In this document: positions 16,596-25,865 of the stretch, in pieces
Layout: each line of letters begins with the position of its first letter
Position numbering within the stretch: position 1 is the first letter of the stretch
Assembly: GCF_944380985.1 (NCBI RefSeq)
Contig: NZ_CALWJJ010000008.1
Span: 32,849 to 96,848 of the forward strand
Reading direction: 5' to 3'
Source of the DNA: an uncultured Agathobaculum sp.
GTDB taxonomy: Bacteria; Bacillota; Clostridia; Oscillospirales; Butyricicoccaceae
DNA length: 64,000 bases
Translations under genes and position numbers: made by a program
The notes under the pieces: model-generated
What the model was told of the DNA's origin: nothing
What the model saw: only the letters and a program-made list of their open reading frames with translations
The model's database searches: none

Positions 16596-17291
16596 TTACG
16601 CCATCAGCTTGGCCGCGTTGACCTTGACGCCCGGGCCCATGGTAGACGCTACAACGCACGAGCGGATATACTGGCCCTTGGCCGCCGCCGGTTTGGCTTT
16701 GATGATCGCGCCCATCAGCGCGTCAAAGTTATCCTGCAGCTTTTCTGCGCCAAAGGATGCCTTGCCGATCGGACAGTGGATGATGTTGGTCTTGTCCAGG
16801 CGATACTCGATCTTGCCAGCCTTGGACTCCTGCACGGCCTTGGCAACGTCCATCGAAACCGTACCCGCCTTGGGGTTCGGCATCAGACCCTTAGGGCCGA
16901 GTACGCGGCCCAGACGGCCGACCAGACCCATCATATCCGGCGTCGCAATAACAACGTCGAACTCAAAGAAGTTCTCCTTCTGGATGCGCTCCATCAGATC
17001 TTCCGCGCCTACAACATCCGCGCCAGCGGCAAGCGCCTCGTCCGCCTTAGGACCCTTGGCGAACACCGCTACGCGCACGCTCTTGCCCGTGCCGTGCGGC
17101 AGCACAATCGCGCCGCGTACCTGCTGGTCGGCGTGACGGGAGTCAACGCCCAGCTTGACGTGCAGCTCAACGGTCTCATCAAACTTGGCCTTGGCGGTGG
17201 AAACCACAGTCGAAAGCGCGTCGGCGGGATCATACAGCCTAGAGCGGTCGATCGTCTTGGCGCTGTCTACATACTTTTTACCTTTATGCAC
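16596..17291 (-). CDS. rplA: ribosomal protein L1 (uL1)
   Basis: A 231-residue L1. The segments [76 protein letters not shown] and a C-terminal TMGPGVKVN are all standard. It builds the L1 stalk and represses its own operon in many bacteria. It is the distal gene of rplK-rplA, starting at ATG 17291 after AAGGAGG. Confidence 0.98.
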   Translation of the reverse strand: MHKGKKYVDSAKTIDRSRLYDPADALSTVVSTAKAKFDETVELHVKLGVDSRHADQQVRGAIVLPHGTGKSVRVAVFAKGPKADEALAAGADVVGAEDLMERIQKENFFEFDVVIATPDMMGLVGRLGRVLGPKGLMPNPKAGTVSMDVAKAVQESKAGKIEYRLDKTNIIHCPIGKASFGAEKLQDNFDALMGAIIKAKPAAAKGQYIRSCVVASTMGPGVKVNAAKLMA

Positions 17292-17393
17292 AATAAATCC
17301 TCCTTAAGTGGTAATGCGGGACAGGCTAAACCTTACCCTCCCACTTTGACCGCCTGCAAATGCGGTCAAAATCATTGGGGCTATTTGTAAACC

Positions 17394-17819
17394 TTACTCC
17401 TCGACGGTGATACCCATCGAACGGGCCGTACCGGCGATCATGCTCATCGCGGCCTCGAGGGAAGCGGCGTTCAGATCGGGCATCTTGGTCTCCGCGATCT
17501 TCTGGCAGTCCGCCTTGGAAAGCTGGGCGACCTTGGTCTTGTTCGGAACGGCCGAGCCGGACTCAATGCCGCAGGCCTTCTTAATCAGAACCGGCGCCGG
17601 GGGCGTCTTGGTGATAAAGCTGAACGAACGGTCGGCATAGACGGTGATGATAACCGGGATGATCATGCCGGCGTCATTCTTGGTGCGCTCGTTAAATTCC
17701 TTGGTGAAAGACATGATGTTGACACCGTGCTGGCCGAGAGCCGGGCCGACCGGGGGCGCCGGGGTCGCCTTGCCTGCAGGAATCTGGAGCTTGATATAAC
17801 CTACTACTTTCTGTGCCAT
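17394..17819 (-). CDS. rplK: ribosomal protein L11 (uL11)
   Basis: A 141-residue L11. [34 protein letters not shown] and [11 protein letters not shown] are diagnostic. I choose ATG 17819 ([10 protein letters not shown]) with GGAGGAAC upstream; an in-frame codon 21 residues earlier lies in a structured leader. Confidence 0.98.
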   Translation of the reverse strand: MAQKVVGYIKLQIPAGKATPAPPVGPALGQHGVNIMSFTKEFNERTKNDAGMIIPVIITVYADRSFSFITKTPPAPVLIKKACGIESGSAVPNKTKVAQLSKADCQKIAETKMPDLNAASLEAAMSMIAGTARSMGITVEE

Positions 17820-17915
17820 GTTGAAAGGTTCCTCCTTCAAAAAAATGTGGTAGCTGGCGAGTATGCATGCATACTCTCCCACTTGCTGCGCTCCAACGGG
17901 AGCGAAGCAGCTTGC
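17820..17915 (-). ncRNA. structured leader upstream of rplK, possible attenuator
   Basis: The transcript ahead of rplK carries a stem GCTGC-GCTCC/GGAGC-GCAGC (17884-17911). It also carries a perfect 18-bp palindrome (17859-17876, GAGTATGCA twice in opposite sense) enclosed by GTGG/CCAC and followed on the minus strand by ATTTTTTTG. This looks like an intrinsic terminator immediately before the ribosome site. Regulation by L1 or L11 is possible but inferred. Confidence 0.55.
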
Positions 17916-18069
17916 AATTCCAAAAACGAGAATATACGCCTTGGTTTTTGCCCGCGGTCCGCCGCATGCACAGCGAAACTGGGTGTAGCAAAACCGGGTT
18001 TTTTACGGCTGGTTTTGCGTATAAGGGGTATTTCGGATGTTCCCAATAATAGAAGCTTGGCTTCTGCCA

Positions 18070-18606
18070 TCACTCGTCGAGGGTTTCAACCTGGTCGAGC
18101 TCAAGCTCGACAGGGGTCTCGCGGCCGAACATGGAAACTGTGACGTTTACCCTGTTCTTTTCCGGCTCGACCAGCGAAACAACGCCGATGAAGCCGGCCA
18201 GCGGGCCGTCGATCACGCGCACGCTGTCGCCTGCGGCATAGTTTACCTCGATCTCGCGTTTTTCCACGCCCATTGCGAGGATCTCCTCCTCGGTCAGCGG
18301 GATGGGCCTCGAGCCGCCGGACTTGTCCTGTCCGACAAAGCCGGTGCACCCGCGCGTATTGCGGACCAGATACCAGGTTTCGTCGGTCATGACCATCTTG
18401 ACGAGCACGTAGCCGGGGAATATCTTGCGCTCTACTTCGCGGCTTTTGCCGTCCTTTACCTCGGTGACCGTTTCGGTCGGTACATTGACGGCGGGGATCA
18501 GGTCATGCAGCTTGCGGTTTTCGACCGCTTTTTCGATCGAAGAGGCTACTTTGTTTTCGTAGCCGGAGTATGTGTGCACCACATACCATTTTGCAGCGTC
18601 TGACAT
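18070..18606 (-). CDS. nusG: transcription termination/antitermination factor NusG
   Basis: A 178-residue NusG. The NGN domain (WYVVHTYSGYENKVASSIEKAV, FPGYVLVKMVMTDETWYLVRNT) and the C-terminal KOW domain (AAGDSVRVIDGPLAGFIGVVSLVEPEKNRVNVTVSMFGRETPVEL) are complete. It binds RNA polymerase and couples to ribosomes or Rho. It lies 12 bp after secE in the rpmG-secE-nusG operon. Confidence 0.98.
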   Translation of the reverse strand: MSDAAKWYVVHTYSGYENKVASSIEKAVENRKLHDLIPAVNVPTETVTEVKDGKSREVERKIFPGYVLVKMVMTDETWYLVRNTRGCTGFVGQDKSGGSRPIPLTEEEILAMGVEKREIEVNYAAGDSVRVIDGPLAGFIGVVSLVEPEKNRVNVTVSMFGRETPVELELDQVETLDE

Positions 18607-18618
18607 AATTGCCTCCTT

Positions 18619-18849
18619 TTAGGCGGCGAAAGTGGAAAGCAGCATTTGGACGCCATAGCCGAACAGAATGTCGATGATCCAGATGAAAATGCCAATGATT
18701 ACTACGCAGGCCAGAACGACCAGCGTGTTGTTGGCCGTCTGCCGGCGGGTAGGCCATACGATCTTACGGCACTCGCTCTTCAGCTCGCGGAACCACTTGC
18801 CAATACGCGCAAAAAAACCGGGCTTTTTTGCCTTGGTTTCTTCAGCCAT
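18619..18849 (-). CDS. secE: preprotein translocase subunit SecE
   Basis: A 76-residue single-pass membrane subunit of the Sec channel. A Lys-rich N-terminus (KAKKPGFFARIGKWFRELKSECRKIVWPTRRQT) is followed by one membrane helix. The KIVWPTR motif is diagnostic. It sits between rpmG and nusG as usual. Confidence 0.96.
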   Translation of the reverse strand: MAEETKAKKPGFFARIGKWFRELKSECRKIVWPTRRQTANNTLVVLACVVIIGIFIWIIDILFGYGVQMLLSTFAA

Positions 18850-18867
18850 GCAGTAACTTCCTTTCTC

Positions 18868-19017
18868 TTACTTCGTTTCGCGGTGCAGCGTGTGCTTGCG
18901 GCAGAAACGGCAGTATTTGTTCATTTCCAAACGGTCGGGATTGTTCTTCTTGTTTTTGTTTGTGTCATAGTTTCTTTGCTTGCACTCGGTGCAGGCGAGC
19001 GTGATTTTAACGCGCAT
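18868..19017 (-). CDS. rpmG: ribosomal protein L33 (bL33), zinc-binding form
   Basis: A 49-residue L33 beginning [17 protein letters not shown] and ending [14 protein letters not shown]. Both CxxC pairs are present, so it is the zinc-binding paralogue. ATG 19017 is preceded by AGGAGGTG. It is the first gene of rpmG-secE-nusG. Confidence 0.96.
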   Translation of the reverse strand: MRVKITLACTECKQRNYDTNKNKKNNPDRLEMNKYCRFCRKHTLHRETK

Positions 19018-19142
19018 AAATAACGGCACCTCCTTTTAGTATTCCGTTCCATTCCATGCCCTTGCTGCATGGGTAAAGAACTAATTGCCTCCCTTTGACA
19101 GTGTTCCAGGCCCATTTCCCGTGACACACAAAAAAAGGGCGC

Positions 19143-19200
19143 AAAAAAAAGAACCTGCATAGGTTCTTAAAGTATAGCACGCAGTGTGCCCTATGGTCAA
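19143..19200 (-). promoter_or_regulatory. promoter of rpmG-secE-nusG with a hairpin at the transcript start
   Basis: On the minus strand, TTGACC, 18 bases and TATACT (19171-19200) are followed at once by arms AAGAACCT/AGGTTCTT (19149-19168) and a run of T residues. With a start near 19165, the mRNA would open with a 5-bp stem and a U-tract. Confidence 0.65.
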
Positions 19201-19280
19201 GGATTTTTTGCACAAAAGTGCTGATTTTTTCAGTTTTTTATGTTATACTATGCTAAAACACAAGATATAGAGGTATCAAT

Positions 19281-19718
19281 ATGCGTGTATTGGGCATTGA
19301 CTACGGCGACGCGCGCACTGGGCTTTCGGTCTCCGACCCATCCGGCCTGCTGGCAGGCTCGCCCGAGGTCATCCACGAATGGAATTACGACAAGCTGGTC
19401 GACCGGCTGGTGTCGCTTATTGGCACATATAAAATCGAGGAGATCGTGCTTGGCTGGCCGAAAAATATGGACGGCACCATCGGCGCGCGCGCGCAAAAAT
19501 GCGAAGCGCTCGCCAATACGCTAGAGGCGCGCACCGGGCTGCCGGTTACACTGTGGGACGAGCGGCGTACGACGGTCGCGGCGCACGACATTCTGCGTCA
19601 GGCAGGCAAAAAGACCAAAAAGCACCGCCAGACGGTCGATGCGGTTGCGGCCGCACTCATTTTGCAGGGCTACCTCGATTTCAAACACAAAAACGGACAG
19701 GCGAAGCAAGGCCGGTAA
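19281..19718 (+). CDS. ruvX: YqgF/RuvX-family putative Holliday junction resolvase / pre-16S rRNA nuclease
   Basis: A 145-residue RNase-H-fold nuclease. VLGIDYGDARTGLSVSDPSGLLA carries the first catalytic Asp, VLGWPKNMDGT and LWDERRTTVAA are standard, and KKHRQTVDAVAAALILQGYL carries the C-terminal Asp. The family is implicated in 16S rRNA 5' maturation. It is a single gene with its own terminator. Confidence 0.93.
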   Translation: MRVLGIDYGDARTGLSVSDPSGLLAGSPEVIHEWNYDKLVDRLVSLIGTYKIEEIVLGWPKNMDGTIGARAQKCEALANTLEARTGLPVTLWDERRTTVAAHDILRQAGKKTKKHRQTVDAVAAALILQGYLDFKHKNGQAKQGR

Positions 19719-19725
19719 TCAAAGA

Positions 19726-19750
19726 GGGGCGCAGCCGCGCCCCTTTTTTT
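19726..19750 (+). terminator. terminator of ruvX
   Basis: GGGGCGC/GCGCCCC stem with a 4-base loop and seven T residues. The tract ends exactly at the spoVAE stop codon. Confidence 0.88.
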
Positions 19751-20115
19751 CAGCTTTTGGACTTGGGCTTTGCCAGCAGGGCGAACAGGCAGCCGAACAC
19801 GACTGCCGCCGCAATGCCGCCCGCGGCGCCGGTCACGCCGCCCGTGAATACGCCGAGTAGGCCGTCCTCCGCCACGGCCTTGGCTACGCCTTTGGCCAGC
19901 GAATAGCCAAAGCCCAGAAGCGGCACGGTCGCGCCAGCGCCCGCGTAATCCACCACCGGCTGGTACACGCCGATCGCCTGCAAAAACACACCGATCACTA
20001 CCAGGCTGACCAGAATGCGCGCGGGCGTCAGCTTGGTCTTATCAATAAATATCTGGCAGACGGCGCAGATCGCGCCGCCCACCCAAAAGGCGTTGACATA
20101 CTCCATCCAGTTCAT
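19750..20115 (-). CDS. spoVAE: stage V sporulation protein AE
   Basis: A 121-residue membrane protein. WMEYVNAFWVGGAICAVCQIFIDKTKLTPARILVSLVV and GAGATVPLLGFGYSLAKGV match SpoVAE (the AEb type). It is part of the channel that moves Ca-dipicolinate into forespores. ATG 20115 overlaps the spoVAD stop by 4 bp. Confidence 0.93.
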   Translation of the reverse strand: MNWMEYVNAFWVGGAICAVCQIFIDKTKLTPARILVSLVVIGVFLQAIGVYQPVVDYAGAGATVPLLGFGYSLAKGVAKAVAEDGLLGVFTGGVTGAAGGIAAAVVFGCLFALLAKPKSKS

Positions 20116-21128
20116 GCGTTGCTCCTTTCGATCACGACCGCATGGCAGATGCCCGCGATCGGCTGCCCCTGCTGCACCGAGGTCGGGCTCATCATCGCGC
20201 CCGTGCCCGCAAACACCAGCCGGTGGATCTTGTCCGCCTGCATATCGCGCAGCAGCGGCCCGCACAGCACCGCTGCCGAGCAGCCGCAGCCCGATCCGCC
20301 TGCATGCGCGTCCTGCGTCTCACCGAACAGCAGGCTGCCGCAGTCAGAATACACCGGGGAAAGGTCTATTCCATCCTCTCGCAGCAGGGTCAGCAGCAGA
20401 TCGGCGCCAACATGGCCGAGGTCGCCGGTTACGATGCAGTCAAAGTCCTGCGGCTGAGCGCCCAGGTCGGACAGCAACGTGCTAATCGTATCGTAGGCGG
20501 CGGGTGCCATCGCCGCGCCCATGTTGTTCGCGTCGGTCACGCCCATTTCGATCATCTTGCCAAACAGCGCGTGCGTAATGCGGATGTGCCCGCTTCCCCG
20601 CATACCCAGTACGGCAGCGCCTGCCGCGGTCGCCGTCCACTGCGCGGTCGGCGTGCGCTGCCCGCCATACGCCAGCGGAAAGCGATACTGCCGCTCGGCC
20701 GAGCAGAAGTGTGAAGACGCTGCCGCAAGCAGACGCCGTGCCGCGCCACCGGCAACCAGGCACGAGCCGAGCGCCAGCCCCTGCGCCATAGTCGAGCACG
20801 CGCCATACTGGCCGAGATAGGGCACGTCCGACTGCATCGAGGCGAGAAACGAGCCGATGCACTGGTTGAGCAGATCGCCCGCGAGGATTACGTCCAGGTC
20901 GCCCTTTTGCAGACCGCCCTTTTTGATCGCCGTGTCGATCGCGGTCTTTTGCAGCTCGCTCTCGGCCAGCTCCCAGGATTTCTGTCCCATACGGTCGTCC
21001 TGCGTTACAAAGTCAAACTGCGCGCCAAGCGGACCCTCGCCCTCTTTTTTGCCCACCGCTGCGGCGTGCGAGAGCAGCAGCGGCGGTTCGGCAAAGCGCA
21101 GCGTGCGCTGCCCGATGCGCTCGATCAT
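20112..21128 (-). CDS. spoVAD: stage V sporulation protein AD
   Basis: A 338-residue thiolase-fold protein that binds dipicolinic acid in the SpoVA complex. QRTLRFAEPPLLLSHAAAVGKKEGEGPLG, GACSTMAQGLALG, QYRFPLAYGGQRTPTAQWTATAAGA and AGGSGCGCSAAVL are characteristic. It overlaps spoVAC upstream and spoVAE downstream by 4 bp each, so the three genes are coupled. Confidence 0.96.
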   Translation of the reverse strand: MIERIGQRTLRFAEPPLLLSHAAAVGKKEGEGPLGAQFDFVTQDDRMGQKSWELAESELQKTAIDTAIKKGGLQKGDLDVILAGDLLNQCIGSFLASMQSDVPYLGQYGACSTMAQGLALGSCLVAGGAARRLLAAASSHFCSAERQYRFPLAYGGQRTPTAQWTATAAGAAVLGMRGSGHIRITHALFGKMIEMGVTDANNMGAAMAPAAYDTISTLLSDLGAQPQDFDCIVTGDLGHVGADLLLTLLREDGIDLSPVYSDCGSLLFGETQDAHAGGSGCGCSAAVLCGPLLRDMQADKIHRLVFAGTGAMMSPTSVQQGQPIAGICHAVVIERSNA

Positions 21129-21577
21129 CCGGCCCCGCCCCCTCCCAGCAGCAGGAGTACCAGCCCATATACCACGCTCGCGGCGGTGCCGTAAACCAGC
21201 ACCGGACCCGCGATGACGAACATCTTAGCCGCCATACCGAGCACCAGGCCTTCGCTTTTAAACTCCATCGCGGGCGATACGACCGAATTGGCAAATCCGG
21301 TGATCGGCACGATTGTGCCCGCGCCCGCGTGCTTTGCGAGCTTTTCATACAAATGCAGACAGGTCAGCAGCGCGCCAAGAAACACCATTGTGATCGCGGT
21401 CGCGGCTGCCGCGTCCTGGGTATCAAGCCCACGCCACTGCCAGAAATTGCTCACACCCTCGCCCACCGTGCAGATCGCGCCGCCAAACAGAAAGGCTTTC
21501 AGGCAGTCCTTCCACAGCGGCGAGGGTGGGCTTTTCTGTGCGAGCATCTGCTGGTATCGTTGCTTATCCAGCTTCAT
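21125..21577 (-). CDS. spoVAC: stage V sporulation protein AC
   Basis: A 150-residue membrane protein. KAFLFGGAICTVGEGVSNFW and AGAGTIVPITGFANSVVSPAMEFKSEGLVLGMAAKMFVIAGPVLVYG are the standard SpoVAC signatures. In Bacillus it forms a mechanosensitive pore of the SpoVA channel. It is first in the cluster; spoVAA, AB and AF are not present next to it. Confidence 0.96.
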   Translation of the reverse strand: MKLDKQRYQQMLAQKSPPSPLWKDCLKAFLFGGAICTVGEGVSNFWQWRGLDTQDAAAATAITMVFLGALLTCLHLYEKLAKHAGAGTIVPITGFANSVVSPAMEFKSEGLVLGMAAKMFVIAGPVLVYGTAASVVYGLVLLLLGGGGAG

Positions 21578-21752
21578 GCGTTTTTTCCCCTCTCCGGGAG
21601 TGCGCTCCCATTTCTGCGCTATTTTGCGCAGATAAAAGCGCGTTTATCCGCCGCCATCCGATGCTGGAAATATTTATCCGTTCGCGTTTCTTACCGCGCC
21701 GGCGCATGGCAAAACCGGCTCGCCCTGTTCGGCAATCGCGCCGGTTTTTTTG

Positions 21753-22430
21753 TTATTTTTGCTTGACCGCGCCGTCCTTTATCATATCCCAATTCTTTCG
21801 CAGGTAGTCGAAGCCCGAGTAAAGCGTGACAAGCGTCATGCCCCAGCAAATCACCGCCAGCGGAAGGTTGACTGCCGTCAGGCTCTCGGGCAGCTCTTGC
21901 AGATACTGCGGCGGCAAGAGCCAGACCGGGTCGCGGAGTCCATAGCTTGGAAACACGATATAATACAGATAAATCAGTATGATGCCGCCGATCTGCACAC
22001 AGGTCTTGACCTTGCCCGTCCACGTTGCGGCAAGCACGCGGCCCTTGTTGGCCGCGACTACGCGCAGCGAGGTGATAATCAGCTCGCGCGCAAGAATGAC
22101 GCACACCATCCAGCCCGCCATCGCGCCCTGCTCGGCAAACAGCACAAGCGCCGAAGCAACCAGCAGCTTGTCCGCCAGCGGGTCGACAAATTTGCCGAAG
22201 TCGGTCACCTGGTTGTACTTACGGGCAACATAGCCGTCCAGAAAATCGGTAAAGCTCGCCACGCAGAACAGGATAAGCGCGACAAGCGTCGCCGTTGGAA
22301 AGACAAAGGTAGGCACAAACGTCTCTGCCGCAGCAGCCCGATCATAGATATACATCGGCTGCGAGGCAAAATACAGGAAAAACGGAATCATACAGATGCG
22401 GGTCAGCGTAATTTTATTGGCAGTGGTCAT
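21753..22430 (-). CDS. pgsA: CDP-diacylglycerol--glycerol-3-phosphate 3-phosphatidyltransferase
   Basis: A 225-residue membrane enzyme of phosphatidylglycerol synthesis. The CDP-alcohol phosphotransferase signature is present: SFTDFLDGYVARKYNQVTDFGKFVDPLADKLL, matching DGx2ARx8Gx3Dx3D. About five to six membrane segments are visible. It follows rimO with only 3 bp between them, a common pairing in Clostridia. Confidence 0.93.
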   Translation of the reverse strand: MTTANKITLTRICMIPFFLYFASQPMYIYDRAAAAETFVPTFVFPTATLVALILFCVASFTDFLDGYVARKYNQVTDFGKFVDPLADKLLVASALVLFAEQGAMAGWMVCVILARELIITSLRVVAANKGRVLAATWTGKVKTCVQIGGIILIYLYYIVFPSYGLRDPVWLLPPQYLQELPESLTAVNLPLAVICWGMTLVTLYSGFDYLRKNWDMIKDGAVKQK

Positions 22431-22433
22431 TTG

Positions 22434-23765
22434 CTACTCCCCCTTTTGCTGTACGCCGAGCAGGTCTGGACCCAGGCTCTCGGTAATGCGCACAGACACG
22501 AAATCGCCCGCCTGCGGCGCGCTGTCGCTTGCAAAATATACATGTCCATCGACTTCGACCGAGTCGGCATAAGTGCGGCCGACCCACAGCTGCTGCGCAT
22601 CGTCAAAGCCCTCGCACAGCACCTCCATCGTCTCGCCGTGGCGGGCGGTGTTGTAGTCATCAAGCACACCTGACTGCAGCTCCTCGACGATCAGGCGGCG
22701 GGCAGCCTTTGTCTGCGCGTCGATCTGACCCGGCAGCGTGGCAGCTTCGGTGCCCTCTTCAGGCGAAAACTCGAATACGCCCACCCGCTCGATCTTTGTG
22801 CGCTGCAAAAAGGTGCACAGCGCGGCAAACTCCTCCTCAGTCTCGCCCGGCAGGCCGACGATCAGGCTGGTGCGCAGCACCAGGCCCGGAATGCGCTGCC
22901 GCAGGCGCGCGATGAGCGCGTCAAACGCCGCCTCATCGCCTGGACGGTGCATAGCGCGCAGGATGCGCCTTGACACATGCTGGAGCGGAATATCAAGGTA
23001 TTTGACAATTTTCGGCTCGGCCGCGATAACGTCTATCAGCTCGTCCGTGATCTGATCGGGGTAGAGATAATGCAGCCGCACCCAGCGGAAATCCAATGCA
23101 CACAGGCGGCGCAAAAGCGTGGGCAGCAAGCGCCGGCGACCCGGCAGGTCAACGCCGTATCTAGTTGTATCCTGCGCGATGACGATCAGCTCCTTAACGC
23201 CGGCGTCCGCGAGCGCACGTGCCTCGCTAAGCAGCGCATCCATCTCGCGCGAGCGGAACGGTCCACGCAGCTGCGGAATGATGCAAAAACCACAGCGGTT
23301 GGAGCAGCCCTCGGCAATCTTAAGATAGGCGGTATAAGGAGGCGTCAGCCGGTCGCGGTCGCCCTCGAGCGCAGCCGCAGCCATGTCGGCCATGTACGCC
23401 GCCTTATGCCCGCCGAATGCGGCGCTCGCGGCGTCGACGATGTTCTCATAGCTGCCCGTGCCACACAGCGCGTCGATCTCGGGCAGCTCGGTTTTCATCT
23501 CCTCCGCATAGCGCTGCACCATGCAGCCGGTAACGACAAGGCCCTTCATCCTGCCGCGCTGCTTATACTGCGCCACGTCCAGAATGGTTTCGATCGCCTC
23601 GCTCTTGGCGGCCTCGATAAAGCCGCAGGTGTTGACCACGCCCACGTCGGCCTCACCCATATCCTCGGTAATCTCCCAGCCCGCCGCGCGCAGCCGGGCG
23701 AGCATGTGCTCGCTGTCGACCAGGTTTTTGGCGCAGCCCAGCGAAATCAGTCCTATTTTCGGCAT
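22434..23765 (-). CDS. rimO: ribosomal protein S12 methylthiotransferase RimO
   Basis: A 443-residue radical-SAM enzyme that adds a methylthio group to an Asp of ribosomal protein S12. The N-terminal cluster site starts SLGCAKNLVDSE, the radical-SAM motif is EGCSNRCGFC, and a TRAM domain closes the C-terminus. ATG 23765 is chosen because AAAGGAGG lies just upstream; an earlier in-frame codon would add 11 residues. Confidence 0.95.
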   Translation of the reverse strand: MPKIGLISLGCAKNLVDSEHMLARLRAAGWEITEDMGEADVGVVNTCGFIEAAKSEAIETILDVAQYKQRGRMKGLVVTGCMVQRYAEEMKTELPEIDALCGTGSYENIVDAASAAFGGHKAAYMADMAAAALEGDRDRLTPPYTAYLKIAEGCSNRCGFCIIPQLRGPFRSREMDALLSEARALADAGVKELIVIAQDTTRYGVDLPGRRRLLPTLLRRLCALDFRWVRLHYLYPDQITDELIDVIAAEPKIVKYLDIPLQHVSRRILRAMHRPGDEAAFDALIARLRQRIPGLVLRTSLIVGLPGETEEEFAALCTFLQRTKIERVGVFEFSPEEGTEAATLPGQIDAQTKAARRLIVEELQSGVLDDYNTARHGETMEVLCEGFDDAQQLWVGRTYADSVEVDGHVYFASDSAPQAGDFVSVRITESLGPDLLGVQQKGE

Positions 23766-23864
23766 GGAGTCCTCCTTTTTTGTCTGATTGTTATTCAATA
23801 CTATTATACACTACAAAACCGGCTTTGTCACTCACTGGATTTGTGCGGGCAGGTGTGCTTCTTC

Positions 23865-23893
23865 TTGCATATTTGCCCGCAATGGGCTATCAT
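23865..23893 (+). promoter_or_regulatory. promoter of pepF
   Basis: TTGCAT, 17 bases, TATCAT, 35 bases before the start codon. Confidence 0.55.
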
Positions 23894-23928
23894 AATAAGC
23901 AAATAGAAATCCGAAAGGGAGGATTCCG

Positions 23929-25728
23929 ATGGATATGACCCGCATACCGGCGCGCACCGACGTGCCAGCACAGGATAAATGGGCGATACACGACCTGTTC
24001 GCCTCCGATGACGACTGGCGCCGGGCGCTTGACGCTGCCAAAGACTATGTGCCGCGCGTTGCGGCCTACCGCGGCCGCCTGCATGAGAGCGGCCAGACAC
24101 TGCTCGCCTTTTTCCAGCTGGATGATGAGATCAGCCTTGCCTTTGACGCGCTCCTGCACTACGCCCAGCGCAAAAATGACGAGGATACCCGCGTCGCCAC
24201 CTATCAGCAGATGGTCAGCCAGGTAACACGCCTTGCGGTCGAATTACAGTCCGCCGCAGCGTTTGAAACGCCCGAGCTGCTTGCGATTGACGACGACACG
24301 CTCGCCCGCTTTTATCAGCAGGCGCCCGCGCTTGAAAATTACCGCCTGGCGCTCGATCGCGTGCGCCGCCGCCGCGACCATGTGCTCTCGGACAAAGAGG
24401 AGGCGCTGCTCGCCGCGGCGGGGGAAATGGCCGCCAGCCCGGATGACATCTTCTCCATGCTCAACGACGCCGATCTGCGCTTTCCCGACGCGATCGCACA
24501 GGACGGCAGCCGCCACCCAGTTACGCACGGCACCTATATCCCGCTCATGCAGTCATATGACCGCACGCTGCGGTCTTCCGCATTCGGTTCGCTCTACTCG
24601 GTCTACGGCCAGTTTCGCAATACCGCTGCCGCAACGCTTTCCGCGCAGATGAAGCAGCTGCTATTCTTTGCCAACGCGCGGCGCTATCCCTCGACGCTGG
24701 ACGCCGCGCTCGACGGCACCGAGGTGCCGCCCGCTATCTATCACAATCTGATCGACACGGTGCACCGCTCGCTCGCGCCCATGCACCGCTATGTCGGCCT
24801 GCGCCGCCGCCTGCTCGGGGTGAATGACCTGCACATGTACGACCTGTATGTGCCAGTCGTCGAAGGTGTCGAGATGAAGTTCACCTTTGACGAAGCTAAG
24901 GAGATCGCACTGAAGGCGCTTGCCCCGCTCGGCGAAGACTATCTCGCCATATTGCGCGAGGGGTTTGCGAGCGGCTGGATCGACGTGTACGAAAACGAGG
25001 GCAAACGATCGGGCGCGTACTCGGCGGGCGCGCGCGTGCACCCCTATGTGCTCTTAAACTTCAAGGGCACGCTGGACGATGTGTTCACCCTGGTGCACGA
25101 GATGGGGCATTCGATCCACTCCTATCTATCGAACAAGACCCAGCCGACCGCATACCAGGATTATGTGATCTTCGTCGCCGAGGTTGCCTCAACCTGCAAC
25201 GAAGCGCTGCTGATGGAATATCTGCTCTCGAAAACCGAGGATAAAAAGCAGCGCGCCTATCTCATCAACCATTTTCTCGAGCAATTCCGCGGCACGCTGT
25301 ACCGCCAGACCATGTTTGCCGAGTTTGAGCTGAAAGCAAACCAGATGACCCAGCACGGCGAGGGCATGACCGCCGAGGCACTCGGCGCGCTGTACAAACA
25401 GCTCAACGAGCAGTATTTCGGCCCGGACATGGTCGTTGACGACGAGATCGCGCTCGAGTGGGCGCGCATCCCGCATTTTTACTATAACTACTATGTCTAT
25501 CAGTACGCCACCGGCTACGCCGCGGCGATCGCGCTTTCGCGCCGTATTCTCAGCGAGGGCGCGCCGGCGGTAAAGGATTACCTCGGCTTTTTATCGGGCG
25601 GCTGTTCGGCCGACCCGATCACACTGTTGCGCGGCGCGGGCGTCGATATGGCAAGCCCAAAGCCGATCGAGAACGCGACGCAGCTGTTCGACAGGCTGAT
25701 CGGCGAGATGGAGGCGCTGCTGGCTTAA
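23929..25728 (+). CDS. pepF: oligoendopeptidase F
   Basis: A 599-residue M3 zinc metallopeptidase. The catalytic HEMGHSIHSYLSNKTQP site and the downstream Glu in the VAEVASTCNEALL segment are intact. The protein is cytoplasmic (no signal peptide) and degrades oligopeptides of moderate length. The length equals the family norm. It begins with ATG after GGGAGG. Confidence 0.96.
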   Translation: MDMTRIPARTDVPAQDKWAIHDLFASDDDWRRALDAAKDYVPRVAAYRGRLHESGQTLLAFFQLDDEISLAFDALLHYAQRKNDEDTRVATYQQMVSQVTRLAVELQSAAAFETPELLAIDDDTLARFYQQAPALENYRLALDRVRRRRDHVLSDKEEALLAAAGEMAASPDDIFSMLNDADLRFPDAIAQDGSRHPVTHGTYIPLMQSYDRTLRSSAFGSLYSVYGQFRNTAAATLSAQMKQLLFFANARRYPSTLDAALDGTEVPPAIYHNLIDTVHRSLAPMHRYVGLRRRLLGVNDLHMYDLYVPVVEGVEMKFTFDEAKEIALKALAPLGEDYLAILREGFASGWIDVYENEGKRSGAYSAGARVHPYVLLNFKGTLDDVFTLVHEMGHSIHSYLSNKTQPTAYQDYVIFVAEVASTCNEALLMEYLLSKTEDKKQRAYLINHFLEQFRGTLYRQTMFAEFELKANQMTQHGEGMTAEALGALYKQLNEQYFGPDMVVDDEIALEWARIPHFYYNYYVYQYATGYAAAIALSRRILSEGAPAVKDYLGFLSGGCSADPITLLRGAGVDMASPKPIENATQLFDRLIGEMEALLA

Positions 25729-25793
25729 AGCACACCGCTCCCTTTTTCCGCACGGTATGGAAAAATGCCTGCGCGGTGCGGCGCATATGAAAA

Positions 25794-25849
25794 AACGCCG
25801 CGCGGCGCGCGGCGTCAAAAAAGCTCCGCTCAATGAGCGGAGCTTTTTC
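25794..25849. terminator. double hairpin terminator between pepF and the hydrogenase
   Basis: A GC-rich palindrome (ACGCCGCGC/GCGCGGCGT) at about 25795-25815 is followed by a second perfect stem AGCTCCGCTC/GAGCGGAGCT at 25822-25843. A-tracts and T-tracts flank the second stem, so it can serve both convergent genes. Confidence 0.85.
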
Positions 25850-25865
25850 TTTTGCCTATTGCCAG

